Below, one piece after another: positions 8,842 to 16,581 of a DNA stretch of 64,000 nucleotides. Origin of the DNA: CBDDFQ01 sp965227035 (GTDB lineage: Bacteria > Pseudomonadota > Gammaproteobacteria > Burkholderiales > Burkholderiaceae_C); NCBI GenBank assembly GCA_965227035.1, contig OZ245724.1, forward strand, positions 248,001-312,000. Direction: 5' to 3'. A program made the position numbers and the translations under genes. Each line of letters starts with the position of its first letter. Positions within the stretch are counted from its first letter, which is position 1. Under the pieces are notes generated by a model. The model had not been told where the DNA came from. It ran no database searches and was given only the letters and a program-made list of their open reading frames with translations.

Positions 8842-9464
8842 TTTTGATCAACCTGCTTCCTCACCGGGAAGAAGCGCGCAAACGTCGTCGCGATTCCTTC
8901 TACGTCTCGCTAGCAATCGCTGCCCTGATCGGCGGCTTTGTCGCTGGTGCGGTGTACGTGTTCTATCAATCGGAAATGTCGCGCCAGAACGGACGCAACA
9001 ACTTCCTGACCTCCGAAATCACGAAGCTCGATCTTCAGATCAAGGACATTGCGCAGCTCCAGACCGAAATTGCCGGCCTGCGCGCTCGCCAGCAAGCGGT
9101 GGAAGATCTGCAGGCCGACCGCAATTTGCCGGTTTACCTCCTCAATGAACTCGTCAAGCAGTTGCCGGACGGTGTCTACATCCTGAACATGCGTCAGGAC
9201 AACCAGACGGTGGCAATTCAAGGCGTTGCGCAATCGCAGGAACGCGTGTCCGAACTGCTTCGCAATCTGGCCAACAACAGCCCGTGGTTGACTCGTCCCG
9301 AGTTGGTTGAAATCGTGGCTGGCAATGTCACATTGAGCCCACGCGATGTTCGTCGCGTTGCCAACTTCACCGTGCGTGTGCGTCTCAAACGCGCCAGCGA
9401 TATCAAGGCAGCTACGCCGGCAGGTGCAGCGTCTTCGCCGGCTCGCGTAGCGGCAAAGCCATAA
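8838..9464 (+). CDS. pilN: Type IV pilus assembly protein PilN
   Basis: Bitopic inner-membrane protein of the pilus alignment complex. A GTG at 8838 is taken as start because it overlaps the pilM stop (GTGA), is preceded by GGAGGT at seven bases, and places the PilM-binding motif INLLPHREE at the N-terminus as in the family; an ATG at 8808 would add ten unrelated residues. The product has 208 residues: a short basic cytoplasmic tail, one membrane helix (about 21-42), a coiled coil and a periplasmic ferredoxin-like domain that pairs with PilO. Confidence 0.94.
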   Translation: MILINLLPHREEARKRRRDSFYVSLAIAALIGGFVAGAVYVFYQSEMSRQNGRNNFLTSEITKLDLQIKDIAQLQTEIAGLRARQQAVEDLQADRNLPVYLLNELVKQLPDGVYILNMRQDNQTVAIQGVAQSQERVSELLRNLANNSPWLTRPELVEIVAGNVTLSPRDVRRVANFTVRVRLKRASDIKAATPAGAASSPARVAAKP

Positions 9465-9476
9465 GAGGTAAAAGCG

Positions 9477-10160
9477 ATGGCTACCAAAAAACGCTCCGCT
9501 CCCAACATCAAGTTCGATCTCGCGCCGACGATCGAAAAGGTCAAGTCGCAGTTTCAGGGTCTCAACCCGAACGATCCGTCTTCCTGGCCCGCGATTCCGC
9601 GTTACGCGCTCAGCGTCGTCGTAGCGATCGGTGTGGTTGTCCTGCTTTGGTTCGTCTGGCTGAGCACTACCGCGGACGAGCTCGATGCTGCAAGAAACAA
9701 GGAATTGACTCTGCGCGAAGACTACAAAAAACGTCTCGCGCAAGCCGTGAATCTGGAAGCGCTCAAGAAGCAGCGCGAGCAGGTTACTCAGTACGTGACA
9801 CTGCTCGAGAAGCAGTTGCCTAGCAAGTCCGAAATGGACGCGCTGCTCTCGGACATCAACCAGGCTGGTCTGGGCCGTAGTCTGCAGTTCGATGTATTCC
9901 GCCCCGGATCGGTTTCCGTCAAAGAGTATTACGCCGAGCTTCCCATCTCGATCAAGGTGACAGGCAAGTACCACGACATTGGAGCGTTCGCATCTGACGT
10001 TTCCAACCTGTCCCGGATCGTGACCTTGAACAATCTGACATTGGTGCCAGCCAAAGACGGTGCACTGACGATGGAAGCGACTGCCAAGACGTTCCGCTAT
10101 CTTGATCTGGACGAAGTCAATTCGCAGCGCAAAGCGGTCGCGCCAGGAGTCAAGAAATGA
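9477..10160 (+). CDS. pilO: Type IV pilus assembly protein PilO
   Basis: Inner-membrane partner of PilN in the alignment complex; the heterodimer is thought to transmit movement between motor and secretin. The 227-residue product has a cytoplasmic N-terminus, one membrane helix (about 43-65), a charged coiled coil (about 70-115) and a periplasmic domain with the conserved YYAELPISIKVTGKYHDIG segment. A strong ribosome site (AGAGGT) precedes the ATG. Its last four bases (ATGA) are shared with pilP. Confidence 0.94.
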   Translation: MATKKRSAPNIKFDLAPTIEKVKSQFQGLNPNDPSSWPAIPRYALSVVVAIGVVVLLWFVWLSTTADELDAARNKELTLREDYKKRLAQAVNLEALKKQREQVTQYVTLLEKQLPSKSEMDALLSDINQAGLGRSLQFDVFRPGSVSVKEYYAELPISIKVTGKYHDIGAFASDVSNLSRIVTLNNLTLVPAKDGALTMEATAKTFRYLDLDEVNSQRKAVAPGVKK

Positions 10161-10708
10161 TGATGCGTAGTCTCGCCTCGTCTATCGCGCTGGCATCGGC
10201 CGTTTTGCTGGTCGCAGGTTGCTCGGGTGCGGAACAGGAAGAGTTGCAATCGTGGATGACCACGCAGCGCAACGAAACCCGCCCGCGCGTTCAACCCATT
10301 CCAGAACCGAAACAGTTCACGCCTCAGGCGTACACGCAGGAAGGATCGCTCGATCCGTTCAGCATCCAGAAACTGACTCAGGCATTGCGTCGCGAGTCGG
10401 CCCAGGCGTCGTCCAACGCGGCGTTGATTACGCCTGAACTTGCTCGTCGCAAGGAAGCGCTCGAGTCGTATCCGCTGGATTCGATGGCCATGGTCGGTAG
10501 CCTGATTCAGGTCGGCAAGCCGGTTGCCCTGGTTCGAGTCGACAACCTGCTGTATCAGGTGCGGGTAGGCAACTACCTGGGATTGAATTACGGACGCATT
10601 ACAAGCGTCTCCGAGACCGAGATTGCTCTGCGTGAAATCGTGCAGGACGCCGCCGGTGAATGGATTGAAAGAACTGCCACGCTGCAGCTTCAGGAGAAGT
10701 CGAAATGA
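10157..10708 (+). CDS. pilP: Type IV pilus lipoprotein PilP
   Basis: Inner-membrane lipoprotein that connects PilN/PilO with the periplasmic domains of the PilQ secretin. The 183-residue product has a lipoprotein signal ending in LLVAGC, a proline-rich linker (about 45-70), and a C-terminal beta domain with the GSLDPF motif typical of PilP. It overlaps pilO and pilQ by four bases each, so pilM through pilQ are tightly coupled apart from the 12-base gap before pilO. Confidence 0.94.
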   Translation: MMMRSLASSIALASAVLLVAGCSGAEQEELQSWMTTQRNETRPRVQPIPEPKQFTPQAYTQEGSLDPFSIQKLTQALRRESAQASSNAALITPELARRKEALESYPLDSMAMVGSLIQVGKPVALVRVDNLLYQVRVGNYLGLNYGRITSVSETEIALREIVQDAAGEWIERTATLQLQEKSK

Positions 10709-12822
10709 ACAAGCACAACACGTCTTGGGGGCGAACTGGGCGCCAGTTGGTGGTCGCGATTTGCGCCACCCTGACAACCTTTGCAGCCTTCGCACAAAAC
10801 GCCATCGAGTCGGTGACTGGCACGATCCAGGGCGGCACGGAGATCATTCGTATCGATCTGGCACAGGAACCGATTGCAGTTCCGAGCGGGTTTGCTATTC
10901 AGTCGCCTGCACGCATCGCGCTGGACTTCCCGAACGTTTCCAACAATATGGGTCGGTCGAGTGTCGAGGTCAATCAGGGCAACCTGAAGTCGGTGAACGT
11001 AGTGCAAGCCGGTGACCGCACACGCGTCGTTCTCAATTTGAAGCAGGCAAGCGGTTACACCACTTCCATTCAAGGCAAGTCGATTCTTGTCTCGCTGGAA
11101 TCGCGTCAGCCTGCTGCAGCGGTTGCGACCACCAATGCAACCACCACCCGTTTTGCCGAAAGCCAGAATCGTGACGTGCTTCCTTTGCGCGATATCGATT
11201 TTCGTCGTGGCGATCGCAACTCCGGTCGCGTCGTGGTCGACCTTGCAAACAATCAGGTCGGCGTCGACATTCGCCAGCAAGGAACCCAGCTCATCGTCGA
11301 ATTCCTGAAGTCGTCGTTGCCTGAAGGCCTTCGCCGTCGACTCGACGTGACCGATTTCGGCACCCCGATCCAAAGCGTGACGACAACCCAGACCGGCGAC
11401 CGTGTCCGTATGGTGATCGAACCCAAAGGTCAGTGGGAACACAGCGCCTATCAAAGCGACAATCAGTTTGTCGTAGAAGTCCGCCCGCAAATCATCGACC
11501 CGACCAAGCTCACGCAAGGTCCCGGTTATTCGGGTGAAAAGCTCTCGCTGAACTTCCAGAACATCGAAATTCGCTCGCTCCTGCAAGTGATTGCCGATTT
11601 CACGAACTTCAACGTGGTGACGTCCGATTCGGTGACCGGTACCGTGACCCTGCGCTTGAAAGATGTGCCGTGGGATCAGGCCCTCGAAATCATCATGCAG
11701 GCGAAGAATCTTGGCATGCGCAAGAACGGAAGCGTTCTCTGGATTGCCCCCAAGGATGAAATTACTGCCAAGGAAAAGCAGGAACTCGAGTCCCGTGCAG
11801 CGATTGCCAACCTCGAGCCGCTGCGTACCCAGTCGTTCCAGCTGAACTACACCAAGGCGGCGGAAATTGCAGCCCAGCTGACAGGCTCGAGCGGTGGCGC
11901 CTCGGGCGGATCGGGATCCAGCATTCTTAGCTCGCGTGGTAGCGTGATCGCAGAACCCCGTACCAACCAGCTGTTCGTCTCCGACATCGCATCGCGACTG
12001 GAACGAGTTCAGGAACTCATCTCCAAACTGGACATTGCAGTCCGTCAGGTCTTGATCGAGGCGCGCATCGTCGAAGCGAGCGATACGTTCGGCAAGTCTT
12101 TGGGCGTCAAGCTGGGCGGCGGCATGGCGCAGCCAGGGGTTCAACTGGCGTCGAACGATGGCAACACGGTCAACGGTACGTATGGATCGACTTACACAGC
12201 CGGTTCCGCAGGGACCAGTTCCGGAAACTTCGTGAATCTGCCGGCGACGGGTCAAGGTGGTTTCAGCGCGGCGTCTGTGGCCGTGTCGCTCTTCAACGCG
12301 TCGGCAACCCGTTTCATCAACCTTGAAATCTCTGCGCTGGAAGCCGATAGCAAGGGCAAAGTCGTTTCCAGCCCGCGTGTGGTGACAGCGGATCAGACCC
12401 GTGCCTTGATCGAGCAGGGCACCGAACTTCCGTACCAGGTGGCGACATCGAGCGGTGCAACCTCGATTGCTTTCCGCAAGGCCAACTTGAAGCTGGAAGT
12501 GACTCCGCAAATCACGCCTGAAGGCAACATCATTCTTGATTTGGACGTGAACAAGGACAGCGTGGGTCAATCGACTGCTGCCGGCTTCGCGATCAACACC
12601 AAGCACATCAAGACGCAGGTTCTGGTCGAGAACGGCGGAACGGTAGTGATCGGCGGTATTTTCGAATTGACCGAGACCGAGTCGCTGGCCAAGGTCCCAC
12701 TGTTGGGTGACTTGCCGATTGCCGGTAATCTTTTCAAATCGACGACCCGCTCGTCGAACAAGACCGAAATGCTCGTCTTCATTACCCCGAAGATGATTGC
12801 GGATCGCGCCGCAGTCCGTTAA
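10705..12822 (+). CDS. pilQ: Type IV pilus secretin PilQ
   Basis: Outer-membrane secretin forming the channel for the pilus fibre. The 705-residue precursor has a signal peptide ending near AAFAQ (residue about 31), two AMIN domains that bind peptidoglycan (about 35-260), an STN/N0 domain (about 275-340), an N1 domain and the C-terminal secretin barrel containing a conserved VPLLGDLPIAGNLFK segment. A glycine/serine-rich stretch (about 396-412) occupies the N1 loop. DNA uptake or twitching motility is expected, but the major pilin genes are not in the window. Confidence 0.96.
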   Translation: MNKHNTSWGRTGRQLVVAICATLTTFAAFAQNAIESVTGTIQGGTEIIRIDLAQEPIAVPSGFAIQSPARIALDFPNVSNNMGRSSVEVNQGNLKSVNVVQAGDRTRVVLNLKQASGYTTSIQGKSILVSLESRQPAAAVATTNATTTRFAESQNRDVLPLRDIDFRRGDRNSGRVVVDLANNQVGVDIRQQGTQLIVEFLKSSLPEGLRRRLDVTDFGTPIQSVTTTQTGDRVRMVIEPKGQWEHSAYQSDNQFVVEVRPQIIDPTKLTQGPGYSGEKLSLNFQNIEIRSLLQVIADFTNFNVVTSDSVTGTVTLRLKDVPWDQALEIIMQAKNLGMRKNGSVLWIAPKDEITAKEKQELESRAAIANLEPLRTQSFQLNYTKAAEIAAQLTGSSGGASGGSGSSILSSRGSVIAEPRTNQLFVSDIASRLERVQELISKLDIAVRQVLIEARIVEASDTFGKSLGVKLGGGMAQPGVQLASNDGNTVNGTYGSTYTAGSAGTSSGNFVNLPATGQGGFSAASVAVSLFNASATRFINLEISALEADSKGKVVSSPRVVTADQTRALIEQGTELPYQVATSSGATSIAFRKANLKLEVTPQITPEGNIILDLDVNKDSVGQSTAAGFAINTKHIKTQVLVENGGTVVIGGIFELTETESLAKVPLLGDLPIAGNLFKSTTRSSNKTEMLVFITPKMIADRAAVR

Positions 12823-12843
12823 TCGGATGGTGAGGCACCAGGT

Positions 12844-13362
12844 GTGCTGCGCGTAGCACTGGTCGGGCTTCCCGGCTCGGGTAAATCGACCGTCGGACGT
12901 CAGTTGGCGCGGCGGCTCGACATTCCCTTCTCAGACTCCGATCACGTGATCGAGCGCCAGATAGGTTGCTCGATACGTGATTTTTTCGCTCGCGAAGGCG
13001 AAGCGGCGTTTCGCATCATCGAAGAAAACACGATCGACCAGATGACTTCCGGGGCAGCCGGCGTTTTTTCGACTGGCGGTGGCGCCGTGATCAACGAGAA
13101 CACCCGTAAGCGTCTTCACGAAAGATGCAGCGTCGTGTACCTGCATTCCTCACCGGACGAGGTGTATCGAAGACTCAGGCACGACACCAACCGACCCTTG
13201 CTTCAGACTGCCGATCCGCAAGCCAGATTGCGCGAAATGTACGACGCTCGCGATCCGCTCTATCGCAATATTTCGCACTTCACGATCGAGACCGGGCGGC
13301 CGTCTGTGCCGACGCTGGTCAACATGATCGTGATGCAGCTGGAACTCGCCGGCCTCGCTTGA
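12844..13362 (+). CDS. aroK: Shikimate kinase AroK
   Basis: Phosphorylates shikimate at the 3-hydroxyl in aromatic amino-acid synthesis. The 172-residue product opens with the Walker A loop GLPGSGKST (residues 8-16), has the DSD motif at about 31-33 that binds shikimate, the GGGAV segment (about 79-83) and the lid arginine in the NRPLL motif. The start is a GTG at 12844, 21 bases after pilQ. In most beta-proteobacteria aroB follows directly; here the next gene is convergent and unrelated, so aroB has been separated. Confidence 0.95.
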   Translation: MLRVALVGLPGSGKSTVGRQLARRLDIPFSDSDHVIERQIGCSIRDFFAREGEAAFRIIEENTIDQMTSGAAGVFSTGGGAVINENTRKRLHERCSVVYLHSSPDEVYRRLRHDTNRPLLQTADPQARLREMYDARDPLYRNISHFTIETGRPSVPTLVNMIVMQLELAGLA

Positions 13363-13376
13363 GGCGACGCTTCGAG

Positions 13377-13901
13377 TCAGTCGGGCTCACCCGGTAGTTC
13401 GAGAGGTGATCGAGAGAGCTGGTTGTTATGCTCGACCAGACGCGACAACAGCGAGACGAAGGTTTCGTATTCCTGGGCGCTAAACACATCGAACAGTCGC
13501 TCGTTCGCAGCCCTCACCACGGGCAAAATCTTTTTGACGATCGCTTTTCCCTTGGCGGTGATGACCAGCGCCTTGTGACGTTTGTCTTCCGACTGTGCCT
13601 CGCGCGTGATCAAGCCGTCACGCTCCAGACGTTCCACCACACTCCCTGCCGTCGATCGGTCGAACGCGATCGACTTGGCCAGCTGACGTTGATTGATTCC
13701 CGCGTTGTTCCCGATGGTGAACAGCGCGGCGAACTGCACTGGTGTGATCGCGTTGGGCATGTCCTTGGTGTGCTCGGCAAACACGCCTTCCCCAATCTGA
13801 TGCAGCCGACGAATCATGTAGCCCGGCAGCGCGTGAAGGTCGTAGGGCTCCTTGAGCGTATTGGGCGCGCGGAGCGTCTTGAGCGAGCTTGCAGCCATCA
13901 T
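13377..13901 (-). CDS. MarR-family transcriptional regulator
   Basis: Winged-helix dimeric repressor, probably responding to a small aromatic or related substrate of the adjacent enzymes. The ATG at 13901 overlaps the stop of the upstream flavin reductase gene (ATGA) and gives 174 residues; an ATG at 13898 is almost equivalent. The recognition region is the segment INQRQLAKSIAFDRSTAG and the wing follows at ITREAQSEDKRHK. It is the last gene of the block with the flavin reductase, monooxygenase and hydrolase, which suggests autoregulation of that operon. A candidate operator lies at 16522-16540. Confidence 0.88.
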   Translation of the reverse strand: MMAASSLKTLRAPNTLKEPYDLHALPGYMIRRLHQIGEGVFAEHTKDMPNAITPVQFAALFTIGNNAGINQRQLAKSIAFDRSTAGSVVERLERDGLITREAQSEDKRHKALVITAKGKAIVKKILPVVRAANERLFDVFSAQEYETFVSLLSRLVEHNNQLSRSPLELPGEPD

Positions 13902-14458
13902 GCGGTACCGTCGATGGCTGCCATCGCCCGCGACAGCTCCAGCGCCAGCTCGAATTGAACGACGATCTCGATCAGCTGGGTGCGACCCGGCTCGTCGATG
14001 ACCAGCGCATCGTTCTCCACACGCATCCACGATTCGAGCATGTACTGCCCCTGCACGATGTGATGCGCGCTCATCGATTGCAGTACAGGCCTCAGCGCGT
14101 AGTCGAGCGCGAGTACGTGCGCCATGCTGCCGCCGGTAGCAATTGGCAGGACTACTTTTTTGCGAAGCCCGAATTGCGGCAGCAGGTCGAGAAATACCTT
14201 GAGCAATCCGGAATAGGCCGCCTTGTAGATTGGCGTCGCGATCACGATGCCCTGCGCTGCGTCGAATTTATCGATCGCACGTGCGATAGCCGGATCTTTT
14301 GCGTTGCCGGCTAGCATCGCATCGGGCGGCAATTCGCGCAGCAACAGATGCTCGGTCGTGTGCCCGAGCTCGGTGAGTTCCGAAGCGACGAAATCCGCCA
14401 TCCGCCGCGTCTTGGAAGAAGGGGAGGGACTCGCCGAAATGATCAGGATGTTGCTCAT
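13898..14458 (-). CDS. NADPH-dependent FMN reductase (SsuE/MsuE-like)
   Basis: Flavodoxin-fold reductase likely supplying reduced FMN to the adjacent luciferase-like monooxygenase. The 186-residue product shows the N-terminal flavin loop (ISASPSPSSKT), the ATPIYKAAYSGLLKVFLDLLP segment typical of SsuE, and the GGSMAH loop. Pairing a reductase of this type with a class C two-component flavin monooxygenase is the rule for alkanesulfonate, EDTA-type and pyrimidine ring-opening systems. Substrate specificity cannot be read from the sequence. Confidence 0.88.
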   Translation of the reverse strand: MSNILIISASPSPSSKTRRMADFVASELTELGHTTEHLLLRELPPDAMLAGNAKDPAIARAIDKFDAAQGIVIATPIYKAAYSGLLKVFLDLLPQFGLRKKVVLPIATGGSMAHVLALDYALRPVLQSMSAHHIVQGQYMLESWMRVENDALVIDEPGRTQLIEIVVQFELALELSRAMAAIDGTA

Positions 14459-14540
14459 GCGTCTGTCGCTGAAGTTCGCCGCTGAAGTTTGTCGCTAAAA
14501 GTTCAAAACCGTCTCACCGCAATCGACGATGCGCCGCCCG

Positions 14541-15686
14541 TTATGCCAGCTCGCGGATTCGGGGCATGACTTTCTCGGCGAACATTTCCATGTTCTTTTT
14601 GGTGAGGTCTGCCGGCAGCGTCCCGAATTGAAGCATCAGCAGGATGTTGCCGAATCCGGCTGCCTTCTGATGCTTCTCGATTTCCTTGGCAACCGTCTCT
14701 GCGCTCCCACACAGGAACATGCCTTTTTCCATGAGCATGTCGATCGTCTGTTCGGCACCGGCAATCGTACCCTTTGCTGCCATCACGCCTTTGAGTGAGG
14801 CCATCGACAGGTAACCCGGTGGAAGCAGCATTTCCGGTGGCATCCGCGCGAACTTGTTGAAGAAGTTCTCGATGTGAAGTTTTGCTTCCGCATAGGCCTT
14901 TTCGTCTGTCTCGGCCACGTAGGCGGGAATCGCCCAGCCGAGTTGTGACGCAGGCGGCTCGTAGCCGAATGCGCGTGCGGTATCGCGGTACATGTTCATG
15001 TAGCGGGTGAGTGCAACAGCGGGGCTGAAAGTCTGCAGGTAGGTGTACTTGCGCTTCGGATCTGCTGCCCATTCGATCGTCTCGCGGCTTCCCTGCGATG
15101 GAATCCATACATCGGGAATCGGTTGCTGAAATGGACGTGGCCATGTGTTCACATGCTTGAACTGGTAGTGCTTGCCGCTGAATTCGAACGGGCCGGTTTC
15201 GGTCCAGGCGCGAATGATCAGATCGTGTGCTTCATGAAACTTCTCATGAGACAGAGCCGGGTTTTCTCCCCAGGCGTGATACTCCGCGCCGATGCCGCGA
15301 ACGAATCCGGCAATCAGTCTTCCGCCGGTGATGTTGTCCAGCATCGCGTATTCCTCGGCGACGGTGAGCGGGTTGTTCAGCAGCGGCAATGCGCGTCCGA
15401 GAACCGCGATCTTCATGCGCTTCGTGGCGCGGGCGAGCGCGCCTGCCATCACGCCTGGAATCGGCATCAGGCCGTACGCGGTTTGATGATGCTCGTTCAC
15501 CGACACACCATCGAAGCCCAGCTCTTCTGCGTATTCGAGTTCGTCGAGAAAGCGGTTGTAGAGCTTGTGACCTTTTTCGGGGTCGTAGTAGCTATTGGGA
15601 AGCGTGACCCAGGTCGTTTTGTGCTTGTCGGTGAACGTCAGATCGAGGTCTGCGTAGGGCATCAGGTGGAAGAAGAAAACTTGCAT
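14541..15686 (-). CDS. Luciferase-like (LLM) flavin-dependent monooxygenase
   Basis: Class C flavin monooxygenase of the bacterial luciferase fold. The ATG at 15686 gives 381 residues; the frame is open upstream but those residues belong to the neighbouring hydrolase region. Typical LLM features are the ELGFDGVSVNEHHQ segment, the NPLTVAEEYAMLDNITGGR stretch and the IPDVWIPSQGS region. It shares only one intergenic base with the upstream hydrolase and lies 82 bases before the flavin reductase gene. Together with a hydrolase and an isochorismatase-type hydrolase it resembles the RutA-RutD-RutB-RutF enzyme set for uracil cleavage, but the divergence from canonical RutA gene order means the substrate is unknown. 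Confidence 0.88.
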   Translation of the reverse strand: MQVFFFHLMPYADLDLTFTDKHKTTWVTLPNSYYDPEKGHKLYNRFLDELEYAEELGFDGVSVNEHHQTAYGLMPIPGVMAGALARATKRMKIAVLGRALPLLNNPLTVAEEYAMLDNITGGRLIAGFVRGIGAEYHAWGENPALSHEKFHEAHDLIIRAWTETGPFEFSGKHYQFKHVNTWPRPFQQPIPDVWIPSQGSRETIEWAADPKRKYTYLQTFSPAVALTRYMNMYRDTARAFGYEPPASQLGWAIPAYVAETDEKAYAEAKLHIENFFNKFARMPPEMLLPPGYLSMASLKGVMAAKGTIAGAEQTIDMLMEKGMFLCGSAETVAKEIEKHQKAAGFGNILLMLQFGTLPADLTKKNMEMFAEKVMPRIRELA

Positions 15687-15687
15687 G

Positions 15688-16467
15688 TCAGATGCTCCGG
15701 ATGAAATCGCCGATGGCCTTGACGTAGACGTCCGGCTTCTCCGCATGCGGCAGGTGACCGCACTCGGGAATCGATGTGAATTCGAGATGCGGAATCAGGC
15801 TCTTGAACGCATCGGCATAAGCGTAAGGAATGATCTTGTCGTCCTCGCCCCAGATGAGATGCGTGGGCACATCGATGCGATGCAGCCATTTCGAAAGATG
15901 CGGGTTGTAGAAACGCGGCTTCCAGGCGAGTAGCGCAACCGTGAGAGCGTTGCGCAACTTCATCTCGACTTCTGCTTCGGTAGGTACGCGCGCGAGCGCA
16001 GCATCTGCGATGGCCTGATTCGAGAACGCGTTGCGAACCTGTTCCTCGGGCGTCCACAAAAACGTATCAGGTGTCGGCACGCCTTGAACATGAATGCCGG
16101 CCGGTGCAACCAGTGTGAGCGACTTGATTGCGCTGCTGTCGCGGATCGCGATTTCGCAGGCCAGCCATCCACCCAGGGATGTGCCGACCAAATGGATGTT
16201 CTCGAGCTTGTTGGCTGCGATGAAATCGAGATAGAAGTAAGCGAGGTCTTGCAGGTTGTCGAGCCAGTCGGGCTTGCTCGAATGACCGAAGCCGGGATGC
16301 TCAGGCACGATGGTGTCGAAACTCTCCGCGAGTTTTCCCATGAAAGGTGCCCAGCTCGGCGCTCCGCCTGCGCCGTGCAGCCACATGAGTGTTTCGCCGG
16401 TTCCACTTCGGTGGACGCTCAGATTGCAACCCATGAAGGGTTCGATTCGGTGATTGACTTCGGGCAA
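15688..16467 (-). CDS. Alpha/beta hydrolase
   Basis: Alpha/beta-fold hydrolase of the kind that cleaves ring-fission or amide intermediates in aromatic and heterocycle degradation. Seen in the sequence: an oxyanion loop WLHGAGG, the nucleophile elbow GTSLGG (Ser about 97), a WGEDD acid segment, and the terminal catalytic histidine in CGHLPH. I place the start at the TTG at 16467 because GGGAG sits six bases upstream; a TTG at 16482 would add five residues. NicD-like N-formylmaleamate deformylases and RutD belong to the same superfamily, but nothing here decides between them. Confidence 0.87.
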   Translation of the reverse strand: MPEVNHRIEPFMGCNLSVHRSGTGETLMWLHGAGGAPSWAPFMGKLAESFDTIVPEHPGFGHSSKPDWLDNLQDLAYFYLDFIAANKLENIHLVGTSLGGWLACEIAIRDSSAIKSLTLVAPAGIHVQGVPTPDTFLWTPEEQVRNAFSNQAIADAALARVPTEAEVEMKLRNALTVALLAWKPRFYNPHLSKWLHRIDVPTHLIWGEDDKIIPYAYADAFKSLIPHLEFTSIPECGHLPHAEKPDVYVKAIGDFIRSI

Positions 16468-16521
16468 GGCGATCTCCCACAAATGATTCAGGACTCGCCG
16501 AATCTGATGGATACGACGGAA

Positions 16522-16540
16522 TTGACAGCATACTGCCTAA
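16522..16540. promoter_or_regulatory. Imperfect palindrome, candidate MarR operator
   Basis: TTGACAG-CATA-CTGCCTAA is an imperfect dyad located 55 bases upstream of the hydrolase start and 40 bases beyond the end of the isochorismatase-type gene. Its place at the head of the hydrolase-monooxygenase-reductase-marR block, with a MarR gene at the block's end, suggests an operator. This is inference from position and symmetry only. Confidence 0.3.
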
Positions 16541-16581
16541 TAAATTTGCCGAGCGCAAGGTAGAGGTTTTTCGCCGCTCGA

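Noticed and set aside
10690..12606. Long open frame of 638 codons antisense to pilQ
   Set aside because: The translated sequence has no recognisable domain and arises from codon bias of the real pilQ gene.
16551..16579. GAGCG/CGCTC pair after the isochorismatase-type gene as a terminator
   Set aside because: Five-base stem with a loop of nearly 20 bases and no T run on the minus strand.
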